The notes beneath the pieces were generated by a model, which was given only the letters and a program-made list of their open reading frames with translations, was not told the origin of the DNA and did not search any database. The position numbers and the translations under genes were made by a program. Shown here one piece after another: positions 26,179-34,382 of a DNA stretch of 64,000 nt; the stretch's first letter is position 1, and each line of letters starts with the position of its first letter. Source of the stretch: Palsa-504 sp963739135 (GTDB taxonomy: Bacteria; Actinomycetota; Actinomycetes; Streptosporangiales; Streptosporangiaceae); the NCBI GenBank assembly GCA_963739135.1, contig CAVTZG010000010.1, positions 423,957 through 487,956 of the forward strand, written 5' to 3'.

Positions 26179-27097
26179 GCCGCCCGGCCCGGCCGATGGC
26201 CAGCCCGACGCCCGCCCACGCCAGGTCGCCCGCGGTCATCACCACCCGCGAGGCCAGCGCGACGACCAGCGCGGAGGCCGGCGGGATGACCGGGGCCAGC
26301 ACGGCGATCAGAGCCAGTTCCCGCGGGCCGATGCCGCCGGGGACGAAGATGATGAGGAAGCCGACCGCCCAGGCCAGCGCGTAGGCCCCCAGGGCCAGCG
26401 CGAACACGTGCGCGCTGCGGCCCGCGAACTCGCTGATCAGCAGCCAGGCGTGCGCGCCGTAGAACAGCCAGCCCAGCGTGGTCCAGGCCAGCGCCCGGGC
26501 CATGCCGGCCCCGCTCACCGGCTTCTCCAGCGGCGGCCTGCGCGCCGCCTTGAGCACCAGGTCCAGGGCGGACTTGGTCACCTTGGGATACAGGCAGGCC
26601 ACGGCCAGCGGGGTGAGGGCCAGCACCCACCAGTAGTGCCGCGCCGCGTGCGCCGAGACCAGCGGCAGCATCACGCCCGCCGCGATCAGCCCGACCACCA
26701 GCGTGACGGCCATGGCCACCAGGCTGGCCGCGCCGCTGCGACGGCGGGGGATGCCGTGATCGCGGGCCAGCTCGACCTGCGCGGCCACCGCCCACACCGC
26801 TCCCGGCACGTACTTGGCCACCTGCCCGACGAACATGACCCGGATCGCGGTCGGCAGCGGCAGCGGCGAGCCCAGGTCGGCCAGCAGCGCCCGCCAGGCC
26901 AGCATCATGCAGCCCAGCCCGGCCAGCGCGCAGCCGAACGCCCCGGCCACCTCCCAGCCGGCCAGCTTGTCCAGCGCGGCGCGCACCGCGTCCCACTGCG
27001 AGGCCAGCCCCCACACGGCCAGCCCGGCCGCGGCGGCCAGCAGCCCGGCCCGCAGCCAGGGGCTGTTCCGCAGGCGGCTCAGGCGGCGATCGGGCAC
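26117..27097 (-). CDS. Flippase-like/lysylphosphatidylglycerol synthase TM-domain protein (UPF0104)
   Basis: This membrane protein of 326 residues has about eight hydrophobic segments and belongs to the PF03706-type family, often linked to envelope glycan export or transfer. Characteristic blocks are FVGQVAKYVPGAVWAVAAQVELAR near 95 and FLIIFVPGGIGPRELALIAVL near 265. GTG 27097 is preferred because TACGCT (27109-27104) is 6 nt upstream, the leaderless spacing; the open frame goes on to 27178. The last 25 residues are Pro/Arg rich. It is convergent with the GT4 gene, overlapping it by 62 bp. Confidence 0.8.
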   Translation of the reverse strand: MPDRRLSRLRNSPWLRAGLLAAAAGLAVWGLASQWDAVRAALDKLAGWEVAGAFGCALAGLGCMMLAWRALLADLGSPLPLPTAIRVMFVGQVAKYVPGAVWAVAAQVELARDHGIPRRRSGAASLVAMAVTLVVGLIAAGVMLPLVSAHAARHYWWVLALTPLAVACLYPKVTKSALDLVLKAARRPPLEKPVSGAGMARALAWTTLGWLFYGAHAWLLISEFAGRSAHVFALALGAYALAWAVGFLIIFVPGGIGPRELALIAVLAPVIPPASALVVALASRVVMTAGDLAWAGVGLAIGRAGRPTRPAAPADRQPSTAPGPRP

Positions 27098-27215
27098 GCC
27101 GCTAGCGTATCCACGCCCGGCGTGGGCCGCAGCCCACGCGCCTGGCAGGATTTCAGGCAAGGTTGGCGATCCTGCCACTCGTCAGGGCCGCTGCCGCCTG
27201 GCAGGCTTGAGAATC

Positions 27216-28598
27216 ATGAGCGTGGAAGCGGACCCGCAGCAGGCACCACGGGCCGTTCGGCCCGAAGAAAAGGCCTCAGCGGTGCGGCGGGCCAGCCTGG
27301 TCGCCTGGATCTGCCTGGTCATCGTCTACGTCGTCTGGGGCAGCACCTACCTGGCCATCCGCGTCGGCGTCGAAACCATGCCCCCGCTCCTCATGGCCGC
27401 CGCCCGCAACCTGGTGGCAGGCATCATCATGTTCCCCATCGCGCTGCGGGCGCGCCGGACTACAGGGGCACGCGCGGCCGCCAGGCCGGCCGCGCGTTTC
27501 TCGCCGACCCGCAAGGAATGGCTGGGCTGCGCCATCGTCGGGATCCTGCTGCTGGTGGCGAACGGGCTGGTGGGCATCGGGGAGCAGACCGTGCCGTCCG
27601 GGCTGGCTGCGCTGCTGGTAGCCACGGTTCCGCTGTGGCTGCTGGGCATGGACGCGGTGCTGAACCACGCCCGGCTCGGGCTGGCGCAGGTAGGCGGGCT
27701 GCTGCTCGGGCTGGCCGGGGTCGGCCTGCTGTCCGGTCTGGGCGGCCGTTCGCACGGAATTTCCGCCCTGGGCGTGTTCATCATCCTGGGCGCCGCGGCC
27801 ATGTGGGCGCTGGGCACGATCATGGCCCGCCGGGTGACGATCCCGTCCAGCCCGGCGCTGGCCAGCGGCATGCAACTGCTGTGCGGCGGCGCCGCGCTGC
27901 TGGCGCTGGGCGCGGCGGCCGGGGAGTTCGGCTCGCTGCACCTCGGGCAGATATCCGCGCGGTCCTGGCTGGCCCTGGGCTACCTGATCGTGATCGGCTC
28001 CATCGTGGCCTTCTCGGCCTACGGCATCGCGGTCCGGTCGCTGCCCACCGCCACGGTGGCCACCTACGCCTACGTGAACCCGGTGATCGCGGTGCTGCTC
28101 GGCACGCTCATCCTGAACGAGCGGCTGACCCCGGCCATGTTCGCCGGCGGCGCGCTGATCGTCGGGGCGGTCGTGCTCGTGGTGCGGCGCAGCCCGCCCG
28201 CGCACAAAATCGAGTTATGCCGTGTTGACCGCCGGTCGGCGGTGGGCGAACAATGGTCGGATGCACGCGCCCGTGAGCCCGCAGATCCGGCGGCTGCACC
28301 TGGCCAGCCTGCAGGGCCTCGAGGGCGGCCGCTGGCCGGTGCACGGCTTCGTGGTCACCCACCCCGGCGGCGCGGTGCTGGTCGACACCGGCGTCGGCGG
28401 GCCGCAGGACGTGCTGGGCGACTGGCGGGTGGTCAACCGGTCGGTGGCCGACGCGCTGGCCGAGCTGGACATGAGCCCGGCCGACATCGGGCTGGTCATC
28501 AACACGCACCTGCACTTCGACCACTGCGGCCAGAACGCGGTGTTCCGGCACGCGCCGCACTACGTTCAGCGCGCCGAGCTGGACCGGGCGCAACGTGA
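27216..28598 (+). CDS. EamA-family (DMT) transporter with read-through C-terminus
   Basis: This is a drug/metabolite exporter of the inner membrane with two EamA repeats and ten hydrophobic segments. The first begins VAWICLVIVYVVWGSTYLAIRVG and the second near SALGVFIILGAAAMWALGTIMARR, ending at LTPAMFAGGALIVGAVVLVVRRS (residue ~325). The substrate is unknown. No stop follows the last helix. The frame stays open for about 130 more codons, most of them overlapping the MBL gene in another frame with an Arg/Gly/Ala-rich shadow sequence. Either the protein has this tail or a stop was lost or misread. ATG 27216 fits the usual short N-terminal tail. Confidence 0.8.
   Translation: MSVEADPQQAPRAVRPEEKASAVRRASLVAWICLVIVYVVWGSTYLAIRVGVETMPPLLMAAARNLVAGIIMFPIALRARRTTGARAAARPAARFSPTRKEWLGCAIVGILLLVANGLVGIGEQTVPSGLAALLVATVPLWLLGMDAVLNHARLGLAQVGGLLLGLAGVGLLSGLGGRSHGISALGVFIILGAAAMWALGTIMARRVTIPSSPALASGMQLLCGGAALLALGAAAGEFGSLHLGQISARSWLALGYLIVIGSIVAFSAYGIAVRSLPTATVATYAYVNPVIAVLLGTLILNERLTPAMFAGGALIVGAVVLVVRRSPPAHKIELCRVDRRSAVGEQWSDARAREPADPAAAPGQPAGPRGRPLAGARLRGHPPRRRGAGRHRRRRAAGRAGRLAGGQPVGGRRAGRAGHEPGRHRAGHQHAPALRPLRPERGVPARAALRSARRAGPGAT
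28225..28254 (+). promoter_or_regulatory. Promoter of the MBL-fold gene, leaderless
   Basis: TTGACC (28225-28230), an 18-bp spacer and AACAAT (28249-28254) lie 6 nt before ATG 28261. The gene thus has its own promoter inside the open frame of the EamA gene, supporting the view that the EamA tail is not original coding sequence. Confidence 0.55.
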
Positions 28599-28935
28599 GG
28601 CGCCTGAGCTGTGCGAGTGGTTCGGCTGGATGAACGCGCGCTGGGAACTGCTGGACGGGGACGCCGAGGTGCTGCCCGGCCTGGAGGTGATCGCCACTCC
28701 CGGGCACACGGCGGGCCACCAGTGCGTCGTCGTCCGCGGTGCCGGGGAGGCCTTCGACCTGCTGATCGGCGACGCGGCCTACACGCCGCGGGTATACGCT
28801 GACCCGGCCAGCGAGCGTTTGCCGTCCGGGCAGGCCAGCGACGTCCCGGCCTGGCGGGACTCGCTGCGGCGGGTCCGGGGCCTGGACCCGGACCGGGTGC
28901 ACTTCTGCCACCACACCGACATCGTGCATCGCTGA
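28261..28935 (+). CDS. MBL-fold metallo-hydrolase
   Basis: This is a cytosolic dinuclear zinc hydrolase of the metallo-beta-lactamase superfamily, 224 residues. The metal motif HLHFDH is at 83-88 (His83, His85, Asp87, His88), with further ligands in TPGHTAGH near 145 and LIGDAAYTP near 167 and the last His in FCHHTD. It resembles the lactonase/N-acyl homoserine lactonase-like subgroup, but the substrate cannot be assigned. ATG 28261 was chosen from the promoter; an in-frame ATG at 28222 exists. The stop at 28935 almost touches the end of convergent rnhA. Confidence 0.85.
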   Translation: MHAPVSPQIRRLHLASLQGLEGGRWPVHGFVVTHPGGAVLVDTGVGGPQDVLGDWRVVNRSVADALAELDMSPADIGLVINTHLHFDHCGQNAVFRHAPHYVQRAELDRAQREAPELCEWFGWMNARWELLDGDAEVLPGLEVIATPGHTAGHQCVVVRGAGEAFDLLIGDAAYTPRVYADPASERLPSGQASDVPAWRDSLRRVRGLDPDRVHFCHHTDIVHR

Positions 28936-28936
28936 C

Positions 28937-29383
28937 TTACTGGACCGCGGCGGCCGCTTCCTCGATGCCGAGCCGGGCCAGTTCGTCGGCCCGCTCGTTG
29001 CCGGGGTCGCCCGCGTGGCCCTTGACCCACTGCCAGCTGATCTCGTGGCCGTTCATCGCCTCGACCAGCCTGCGCCACAGGTCCGCGTTCTTGACCGGCT
29101 TCTTGGCCGCGGTCCGCCAGCCGTTGCGCTGCCAGCCGTGGATCCACTTGGTGATCCCGTCCAGCAGGTACTTGCTGTCGGTGTGCAGCTGCACCGCGGC
29201 CGGGCGGTTCAGCGCCTCCAGAGCCTGGATGGCCGCCATCAGCTCCATCCGGTTGTTCGTGGTCTGCGGGTCGCCGCCGTGCAGTTCCTTCACCGTGCCG
29301 TTCCACTGGAGCACCACGCCCCAGCCGCCCCGCCCCGGATTCCCGCTGCACGCGCCGTCGGTGTAGATCACGACCTCGGTCAT
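28937..29383 (-). CDS. rnhA: Ribonuclease HI
   Basis: This enzyme cleaves the RNA strand of RNA/DNA hybrids and removes replication primers and R-loops. It has 148 residues, the usual length for the bacterial type I enzyme. The DEDD catalytic residues are Asp9 (YTDGACSGNPG), Glu47 (NNRMELMA), Asp69 (HTDSKY) and Asp133 (NERADELA), and the mobile His is in KGHAGDPGNE. The basic protrusion KWIHGWQRNGWRTAAKKPVKN is present as in the E. coli enzyme. It is convergent with the MBL gene and 27 bp downstream of the large surface-protein gene on the same strand. Confidence 0.96.
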   Translation of the reverse strand: MTEVVIYTDGACSGNPGRGGWGVVLQWNGTVKELHGGDPQTTNNRMELMAAIQALEALNRPAAVQLHTDSKYLLDGITKWIHGWQRNGWRTAAKKPVKNADLWRRLVEAMNGHEISWQWVKGHAGDPGNERADELARLGIEEAAAAVQ

Positions 29384-29410
29384 GCCCGGAAGGTTACGCG
29401 CTGGCCGCGG

Positions 29411-32400
29411 TCATTGCTTGATGCTGATCTGCTGGATCGAGATGTTGTTCAGCAGGTTGGGATCGGGGCTTTGCGACGCGGCTGCGGCCAGCACCGTCGC
29501 GGTGCCCGTCCGGCTGGCCTTGACCGTGATGGTGAACTTGTCCGCGGCCCCGCTGGCCAGCGAGGTCACTGTCCAGCTGTAGATGTTGGCGTGCCGGCCG
29601 CATCCGGTGCTGCACGAGGTTTCCGACAGCGCAGCCGGGAGCGCAATGGCGGCAGCGACCTTGCTGGCGGCGGCCGGCCCGGCGTTGGCCACGGTCAGGG
29701 TGCACGTACCGGTGCCGCCCTTGGTCAGGCTGGCCGGGCAGCTCAGCACGGCGGACAGGTCGGCGTCGGGTGAGGGCTTGGTGACGGTGACCGTGAACGG
29801 CCCGGCGGTGGCGGTGCCGGCCGCGTTGGTGGCGGTGACCGAGTAGCTGAACGTCTTGGTGCCGGACGGCGGAGTCCCGGTCACCTCGCCGCTGCTGGCG
29901 TTGACCGACAGCCATGGGGGCGCGCCGGAGCCCAGCGAGTACGCGGGCGCGGGGGTGCCTGAGGCCTGGAAGGTGTAACCGTACGGCTGCCCGGCGGCGG
30001 CGGTCAGCGGCGGGCTGTCCAGCACGAACGCGGGCGCCTGGTTGACCGTGATGGTCTGGGCGACCTGCGGTGCGGCCATGTAGTCGGCGTTGCCGGCCTG
30101 GTTGGCGTCGAGCACGCAACTGCCGGCGGCGGTGTAGCTGACCGTGCTGCCGTTGGTGCCCGACACGGTGCACACCCCGGTGCCGGAAGACGAGTCGACC
30201 GAGAAGATCACCGGTCTCCCCGAACCCCCGCCGGTGGCGGCCAGCGTGGCCGACCCGCCGACCACGCCGGTGGCCGGGGCGGTGAATCTGATCGACTGGG
30301 CGGCCTGGTTCACCGTCTGGCCGCCGGCCAGGCTCGCGGTGCTGCTGGTGGCGCTGCTGTCACCTGAGTAGGTTGCCGAGATGGTGTGGGTGCCGACGGC
30401 CAGCGCCAAGGTGGCGCAGGTGGCCTGGTAGGTGCTGCCGCTGACCTGGGTCAGAGGCTGCGTACCGCACCCGGAGATCGGGGTCGCGGAGCCGTCGGCG
30501 TAGAACGCCACCGTGCCGCCACCGTCGGTCGGCGTGACCGTGGCCGTGAACGTCACCTGCTGGCCGAAGGTGCTCGGATCCGGCGAAGACGACAGCGACA
30601 TGGCCGAGGGCGAATGGATGACCTGGATGCCGGAGAACGTGTCGGACGTGGCGCCGCCCAGCCCGCTGTTCAGCCCGGACACCACGCCGGGAGAGGTGGT
30701 CGAGTCGCCGTTCTCCGTCACCGTGGCTCCACTTGGGACAGCGGACAGGTCCAGCGTGTTGCCTGATCCGTTGCCCTGGAAGTCGTAGCCGCCTGCCGGG
30801 CCGGCTACGAAGTCGGTCGACCCGGACGATGAACCGAGGAACGTCGCGATGCCGCTGAACGTATCCTGGCCGCTGGTCAGCCCGGCCACGGTACCGGCCG
30901 GGACGGAGATGGTCAGGCCGCCGGGCGCGGCCGACAGGTCCAGGGTGGTGCCGGTTCCCTGCCCGGTAAAGGTGTACCCGCCGGTCCCGCCCGCGTCGAA
31001 GACGGTGTCACCGGGCGAGGCGACCAGGGTCAGCGGCAGCGGGCTGTCGAAGATGTAGCTGGACGAGCCGGCTATCGCGGTGTCGTCCGGGATGCCCTGG
31101 TCTGAGCCTCCGCTGACGTTGACGGTCAGGGGTGCGGAGGCGTCTGAGCTCACCTGGGCGAAGTCGACCGTATCCCGGCCCGCGGTCCCGGTATCGCGGA
31201 ACGTCTCGCTGCCCGGGCCGGCCACGAAGGTGTTCCCGCCCGCCGCCGAGCCCGCCACGGTGGCGATGTCGCTGAAGGAGTCGGTGCCGCCCGGTGCGGT
31301 TACCGTGCCGGCCGGCATCGAGAACACGACGCCGCCGGTGGCGGCGGACAGGTCCAGCGTGTTACCGGGCCCCTCCCCGGTGAAGGTGTAGCCGCCGGCC
31401 GAGCCCGCGGTGAAGGTGTTGCCGCCCGCGAAGGAGCCCACGAACGCGGCGATGCCGCTGAAGCTATCGTCGCCTCCGGACGACAGCCCGCTCACGGTGC
31501 CATCCGGGACCGTGACGGTCACGCCTGCCGTGGCCGTGGAAAGGTCCAGCGTGTCGCGTACGCCCTGGCCGGTGAAGCTGAACCCGCCGGTGGAACCCGC
31601 GACGAAGTCGGTCGAGCCGTCCGAGGAACCCGTCACGGTGGAGATGTCGCTCAAGATGTCGATGCCGCCGGACGACAACCCGTTCACGATGTCGGTCAAC
31701 ATCGAGACGCTGACTCCGGCCGGCGCGGCCGACAGGTCGAGCGTGTTGCCGGCCCCCTGCCCCTTGAAGTCGTAGTTGCCGCCCGGCCCGGCCGCGAAGT
31801 CCGTCGATCCGGACGAGGAGCCGAGGAAGGTGGTGATGCCGGAGAAGGCGTCCTGGCTGCCGGCGGGCAGGCCGGTGATCGTGCCGGCCGGGAGCGAGAT
31901 GTGCGGCCCGGCGGGCGCGGCGGACAGGTCCAGGGTGGTGCCGCTGCCGGCGCCGGTGAACGTGTACCCGCCCGTGCCGCCCGTGTAAAAGGTGGTGTCG
32001 CCGGGGGAAGCGACCAGGGTCAGCGGCTCCGGGACGTCGAAGATGTAAAGGACCGATCCCGCCTGGGCCGTGTCATTGGGGATGCCCTGGTCCTGGCTGC
32101 CGCTGACGTTTACCGTCAGCGGGGCCGAGGTGCTGGAGGTCACCTGGGAGAAGTCCACCGTGTCCCCGCCGGCGGTCCCGGTGTCGCGGAACGTCTCACT
32201 GCCCGGGCCGGCCACGAACCTGTTCCCGCCGGCTGGCGAGCCCACCACGGTGGAGATATCGCTGAACGTATCCTGGCCGCCGGTCAGCCCGGTGACGGTG
32301 CCGCCCGGGACGGAGGCATCCACGCCTGCCGTGGCGGCCGACAGATCCAGCGTGTTACCCGATCCCTGCCCGGTGAACGTATAGCCGCCGGCCGAGCCCG

Positions 32401-32953
32401 CCGCGAAGTCGGTCGACCCGGACGAGGAGCCGAGGAACGCGGAGACGCCGGAGAACTGGTCCGTTCCGCCGCTCCACGGCACGCTCCCCAGGGACGAAGG
32501 AGAGTCCCCGTTCAGCGTGACCGACGTGCCGGCCGAGGCCGCGGACAGGTCGAGAGTTGTCGCCTGGCCGGGGCCCTCGAAGGTGATGCCGGTGTCCGTT
32601 CCTGGCTGGAACGCTGTGGGAACCCCGCCGGTGACCTGGACGGTCGGGTACGAGCTGTCCGGATACGGTGAACAGGCAGAAGCGCCATCGAACTGGATCT
32701 GGTAGTCGCCGTTGCTTGTGGTTATGACGAGCGAGTCGGACCCAGAACCGGTCGCGGCCACGTCCAGCGTGCTGCCCGACGCCGTGCAGGACACTGTTCC
32801 CGCCGCGTCGGCCCGGCTGGCCTGCCAGGTGAGCAGCAGGGCGAACGCGCAGCAGCCGACTGCGGTCCCCGCCGCCAGCAGGAAAGCCCGATGCCTCTTG
32901 CTGTTCGCTCCGGGAGCGGCATCCCCGCCAGATTCGCTGTGTCGGCTGCGCAT
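29411..32953 (-). CDS. Large secreted beta-repeat surface protein
   Basis: GGGAGG lies 5 nt before ATG 32953; the product has 1180 residues. A charged N-terminus and a hydrophobic segment (~24-45) ending ADA-A form a signal peptide. Eight repeats of about 64 residues follow, each with a YTFTGQGSGNTLDLSAA-type opening, a PAGTVTGL turn and a DTFSGIATFLGSSSGSTDF-type end. Repeats 2 and 6 carry an extra ~75-residue block (ETFRDTGTAG...DTVDF, then VNVSG and IPDDTA) recalling RTX-like acidic turns. Then come a Big_3-like Ig domain (~760-860), a second Ig-like domain, a He_PIG-like domain and a C-terminal DUF11-like domain with a Cys pair (CSTGC). No LPXTG or anchor helix is seen. A beta-solenoid adhesin or matrix protein is plausible; function unknown. 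Confidence 0.75.
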   Translation of the reverse strand: MRSRHSESGGDAAPGANSKRHRAFLLAAGTAVGCCAFALLLTWQASRADAAGTVSCTASGSTLDVAATGSGSDSLVITTSNGDYQIQFDGASACSPYPDSSYPTVQVTGGVPTAFQPGTDTGITFEGPGQATTLDLSAASAGTSVTLNGDSPSSLGSVPWSGGTDQFSGVSAFLGSSSGSTDFAAGSAGGYTFTGQGSGNTLDLSAATAGVDASVPGGTVTGLTGGQDTFSDISTVVGSPAGGNRFVAGPGSETFRDTGTAGGDTVDFSQVTSSTSAPLTVNVSGSQDQGIPNDTAQAGSVLYIFDVPEPLTLVASPGDTTFYTGGTGGYTFTGAGSGTTLDLSAAPAGPHISLPAGTITGLPAGSQDAFSGITTFLGSSSGSTDFAAGPGGNYDFKGQGAGNTLDLSAAPAGVSVSMLTDIVNGLSSGGIDILSDISTVTGSSDGSTDFVAGSTGGFSFTGQGVRDTLDLSTATAGVTVTVPDGTVSGLSSGGDDSFSGIAAFVGSFAGGNTFTAGSAGGYTFTGEGPGNTLDLSAATGGVVFSMPAGTVTAPGGTDSFSDIATVAGSAAGGNTFVAGPGSETFRDTGTAGRDTVDFAQVSSDASAPLTVNVSGGSDQGIPDDTAIAGSSSYIFDSPLPLTLVASPGDTVFDAGGTGGYTFTGQGTGTTLDLSAAPGGLTISVPAGTVAGLTSGQDTFSGIATFLGSSSGSTDFVAGPAGGYDFQGNGSGNTLDLSAVPSGATVTENGDSTTSPGVVSGLNSGLGGATSDTFSGIQVIHSPSAMSLSSSPDPSTFGQQVTFTATVTPTDGGGTVAFYADGSATPISGCGTQPLTQVSGSTYQATCATLALAVGTHTISATYSGDSSATSSTASLAGGQTVNQAAQSIRFTAPATGVVGGSATLAATGGGSGRPVIFSVDSSSGTGVCTVSGTNGSTVSYTAAGSCVLDANQAGNADYMAAPQVAQTITVNQAPAFVLDSPPLTAAAGQPYGYTFQASGTPAPAYSLGSGAPPWLSVNASSGEVTGTPPSGTKTFSYSVTATNAAGTATAGPFTVTVTKPSPDADLSAVLSCPASLTKGGTGTCTLTVANAGPAAASKVAAAIALPAALSETSCSTGCGRHANIYSWTVTSLASGAADKFTITVKASRTGTATVLAAAASQSPDPNLLNNISIQQISIKQ

Positions 32954-33094
32954 TCCCGCCTCCCGTCATATCGGCCGCTTGATGGCCAGCGCCATAGGTC
33001 CGTAGGCGGGTCGGTAAATGGCTGGTAGTTGATGATGTGACCTGACCCTGGCGGCGGTCAAGGGGGACGCGCCCGAGGCGGCGGCTCAGCCGAT

Positions 33095-33123
33095 TTGCTT
33101 TGGCTGCCGGGAGTTCATACAGT
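33095..33123 (+). promoter_or_regulatory. Promoter of the initiator tRNA gene
   Basis: TTGCTT (33095-33100), a 17-bp spacer and TACAGT (33118-33123) lie 14 nt before the tRNA 5' end. Confidence 0.55.
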
Positions 33124-33137
33124 GAAGGGCACACCGA

Positions 33138-33211
33138 CGCGGGGTGGAGCAGTTCGGTAGCTCGCTGGGCTCATAACCCAGAGGTCGCGGGTTCAAATCC
33201 CGCCCCCGCTA
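33138..33211 (+). tRNA. Initiator tRNA-fMet (CAT anticodon)
   Basis: The 74-nt gene folds into a full cloverleaf. The acceptor is GCGGGG/CCCCGC with the first position C1 facing U72 unpaired, the anticodon loop is CTCATAA, and the T arm is GCGGG-TTCAAAT-CCCGC. The anticodon stem CTGGG/CCCAG ends in three consecutive G-C pairs and the 1-72 pair is absent. Both are hallmarks of initiator tRNA. CCA is not encoded. The 3' 42 nt from the anticodon loop onward are repeated exactly at 41984-42025, marking it as an integration site. Confidence 0.95.
33170..33211 (+). repeat. Attachment-site core, left copy (3' part of tRNA-fMet)
   Basis: The 42-nt segment from the anticodon loop (CTCATAACCC) to the tRNA end is identical to 41984-42025. 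A core spanning anticodon loop to 3' end is the usual target of tyrosine integrases. The intact tRNA at this end identifies it as the left junction of the island. Confidence 0.8.
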
Positions 33212-33420
33212 CTAGTTTCCGCAGGCCAGGGCCCTTTCCCGGCAGGGAGAGGGCCTTTTGCGTGCCGGGAACTGTAGTAAAACGTGTAGCAGCAACAGCC
33301 CTCCGCGCGGCCCGGCAGCGCGACGGGGGAGACGGGGTGACACGGGATGAGACAGCCTGGACGTGGTGGACGTTGCCGCCTGCGATCTCTGGGTGCCTGG
33401 CCCGGAGGTACCGTAAGTGC
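33212..33420 (-). pseudogene. Remnant related to 42026-42230, possible integrase 3' end (copy 1)
   Basis: About 200 bp after the tRNA align well with 42026-42230, including GTAGTAAAACGTGTAGCAGCAACAG and a shared ACGGGATGAGACAGC block. On the minus strand an open frame through it reads AVSSRV...AVAATRFTTVPG and then crosses the tRNA. Its position against the att core suggests the 3' end of an integrase gene, but no catalytic residues are visible, so this is inference. Further into the island (33421-33720) nothing recognisable is present. Confidence 0.4.
33230..33259. terminator. Terminator after tRNA-fMet
   Basis: GGCCCTTTCCC-GGCA-GGGAGAGGGCC pairs over 11 bp with one G-T wobble and is followed by TTTT. 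The same hairpin follows the second att core at 42044-42069. Confidence 0.8.
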
Positions 33421-33720
33421 ATCCCGGTCTCTTCCCATTCATGCTGGACTACCCCGAACATGCCGAACCCCGGGTTAGTCCAGGGCCGCCAGCAGCTAGT
33501 CGTGGCATCCGGCTGCCAAGAGCGCGAGATCCGCCCCTGCTCGAGTCCAATGACGGCGTCGCGGGACGCCGTGGTGCCGATGCGACTGCGTATTCCTCCA
33601 ACGCGCGTTGCCCGCGCAGTGGGTTTGTCCTGGCAGCCCGCGCGTGTAACCGCCTTACCTGCATCCGCCGTCGAGGGCAAACGGTGTTCTGGGCGACAGC
33701 GTTGAGAGTGCAGGAATTTT

Positions 33721-33816
33721 ACAAGGGGCGAGGACCCGTAGGCTTGCCGGCCGATCGGGCAGGCTTGTGAGCTGCCCGGTATGGCCCGATGAGGGTCCTC
33801 GCGAGGGTTCCCTTGT
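33721..33816. other. 96-nt long imperfect hairpin, possible structured RNA
   Basis: ACAAGGG (33721-33727) pairs with CCCTTGT (33810-33816) and CGAGGACCC (33729-33737) with GGGTCCTCG (33793-33801). An inner stem CGGGCA/TGCCCG is also present. It lies ~570 nt beyond the 3' end of an IS110 transposase gene. It may be an element end, a terminator or a small RNA. The remainder of 33817-34382 holds no convincing gene; a short TCCCCGC-CT-GCGGGGA hairpin is at 34206-34221. Confidence 0.4.
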
Positions 33817-34382
33817 CAAATTCCGGGGCGGCCGGTCAGCCCGGTGCCGGTGCCTGCCGGTCAGGGTTGCCGTGGTCTGGAGGTGGCCGGATCGGGGGTG
33901 GCTGAATCTGGTCCCTGTCCCTGGATAGCTGCCGGGTTCTGCGAGCAGGCGGCGGGCCGGACGGCGCGCGGCGGGCGCCGCAGGAGCCTTGGATGCGACC
34001 GCCGGGGAGCGGAATCACGCCGGGCGGAGGCAGGGGGCAGGGAGCCCCTGGTGGTGCGGGATACGGTTCAGCGGTCCGGGGTGGTGGCCTTTCTGTGCGG
34101 GGTGACGTCGAGCCGTGACGGCCGTGGGGCCAGGCCAGGGGCAGCCAGCCTTACCTTGGCCCGCGGGGCTTGGGCTGCCCCGGTGACATGATGATTGATT
34201 GGGTGTCCCCGCCTGCGGGGATGCGGCCGCTCAGTCTGATCAGGCCGTCCGCCTGGCCCCTTGAGGCCGGCAGCGGCTGACAGCGGATTGGCGGGAGCTG
34301 GCCGCGGTGGTCCCCATCGGTGAGTTCGGCTGCGGCGGGCCTGGGGGCGGCGGTCACGTGCTGGTCACCAGTGGCGGGTGGG

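Noticed and set aside
33171..33680. Minus-strand ORF ending GAGFEPATSGL
   Set aside because: This ending is the well-known translation of a tRNA gene; the frame crosses tRNA-fMet and is kept only as a possible integrase remnant.
34201..34225. CRISPR-repeat-like TGTCCCCGCCTGCGGGGATG
   Set aside because: It resembles type I-E repeats of actinomycetes, but it occurs once, with no second unit at repeat spacing and no cas genes.
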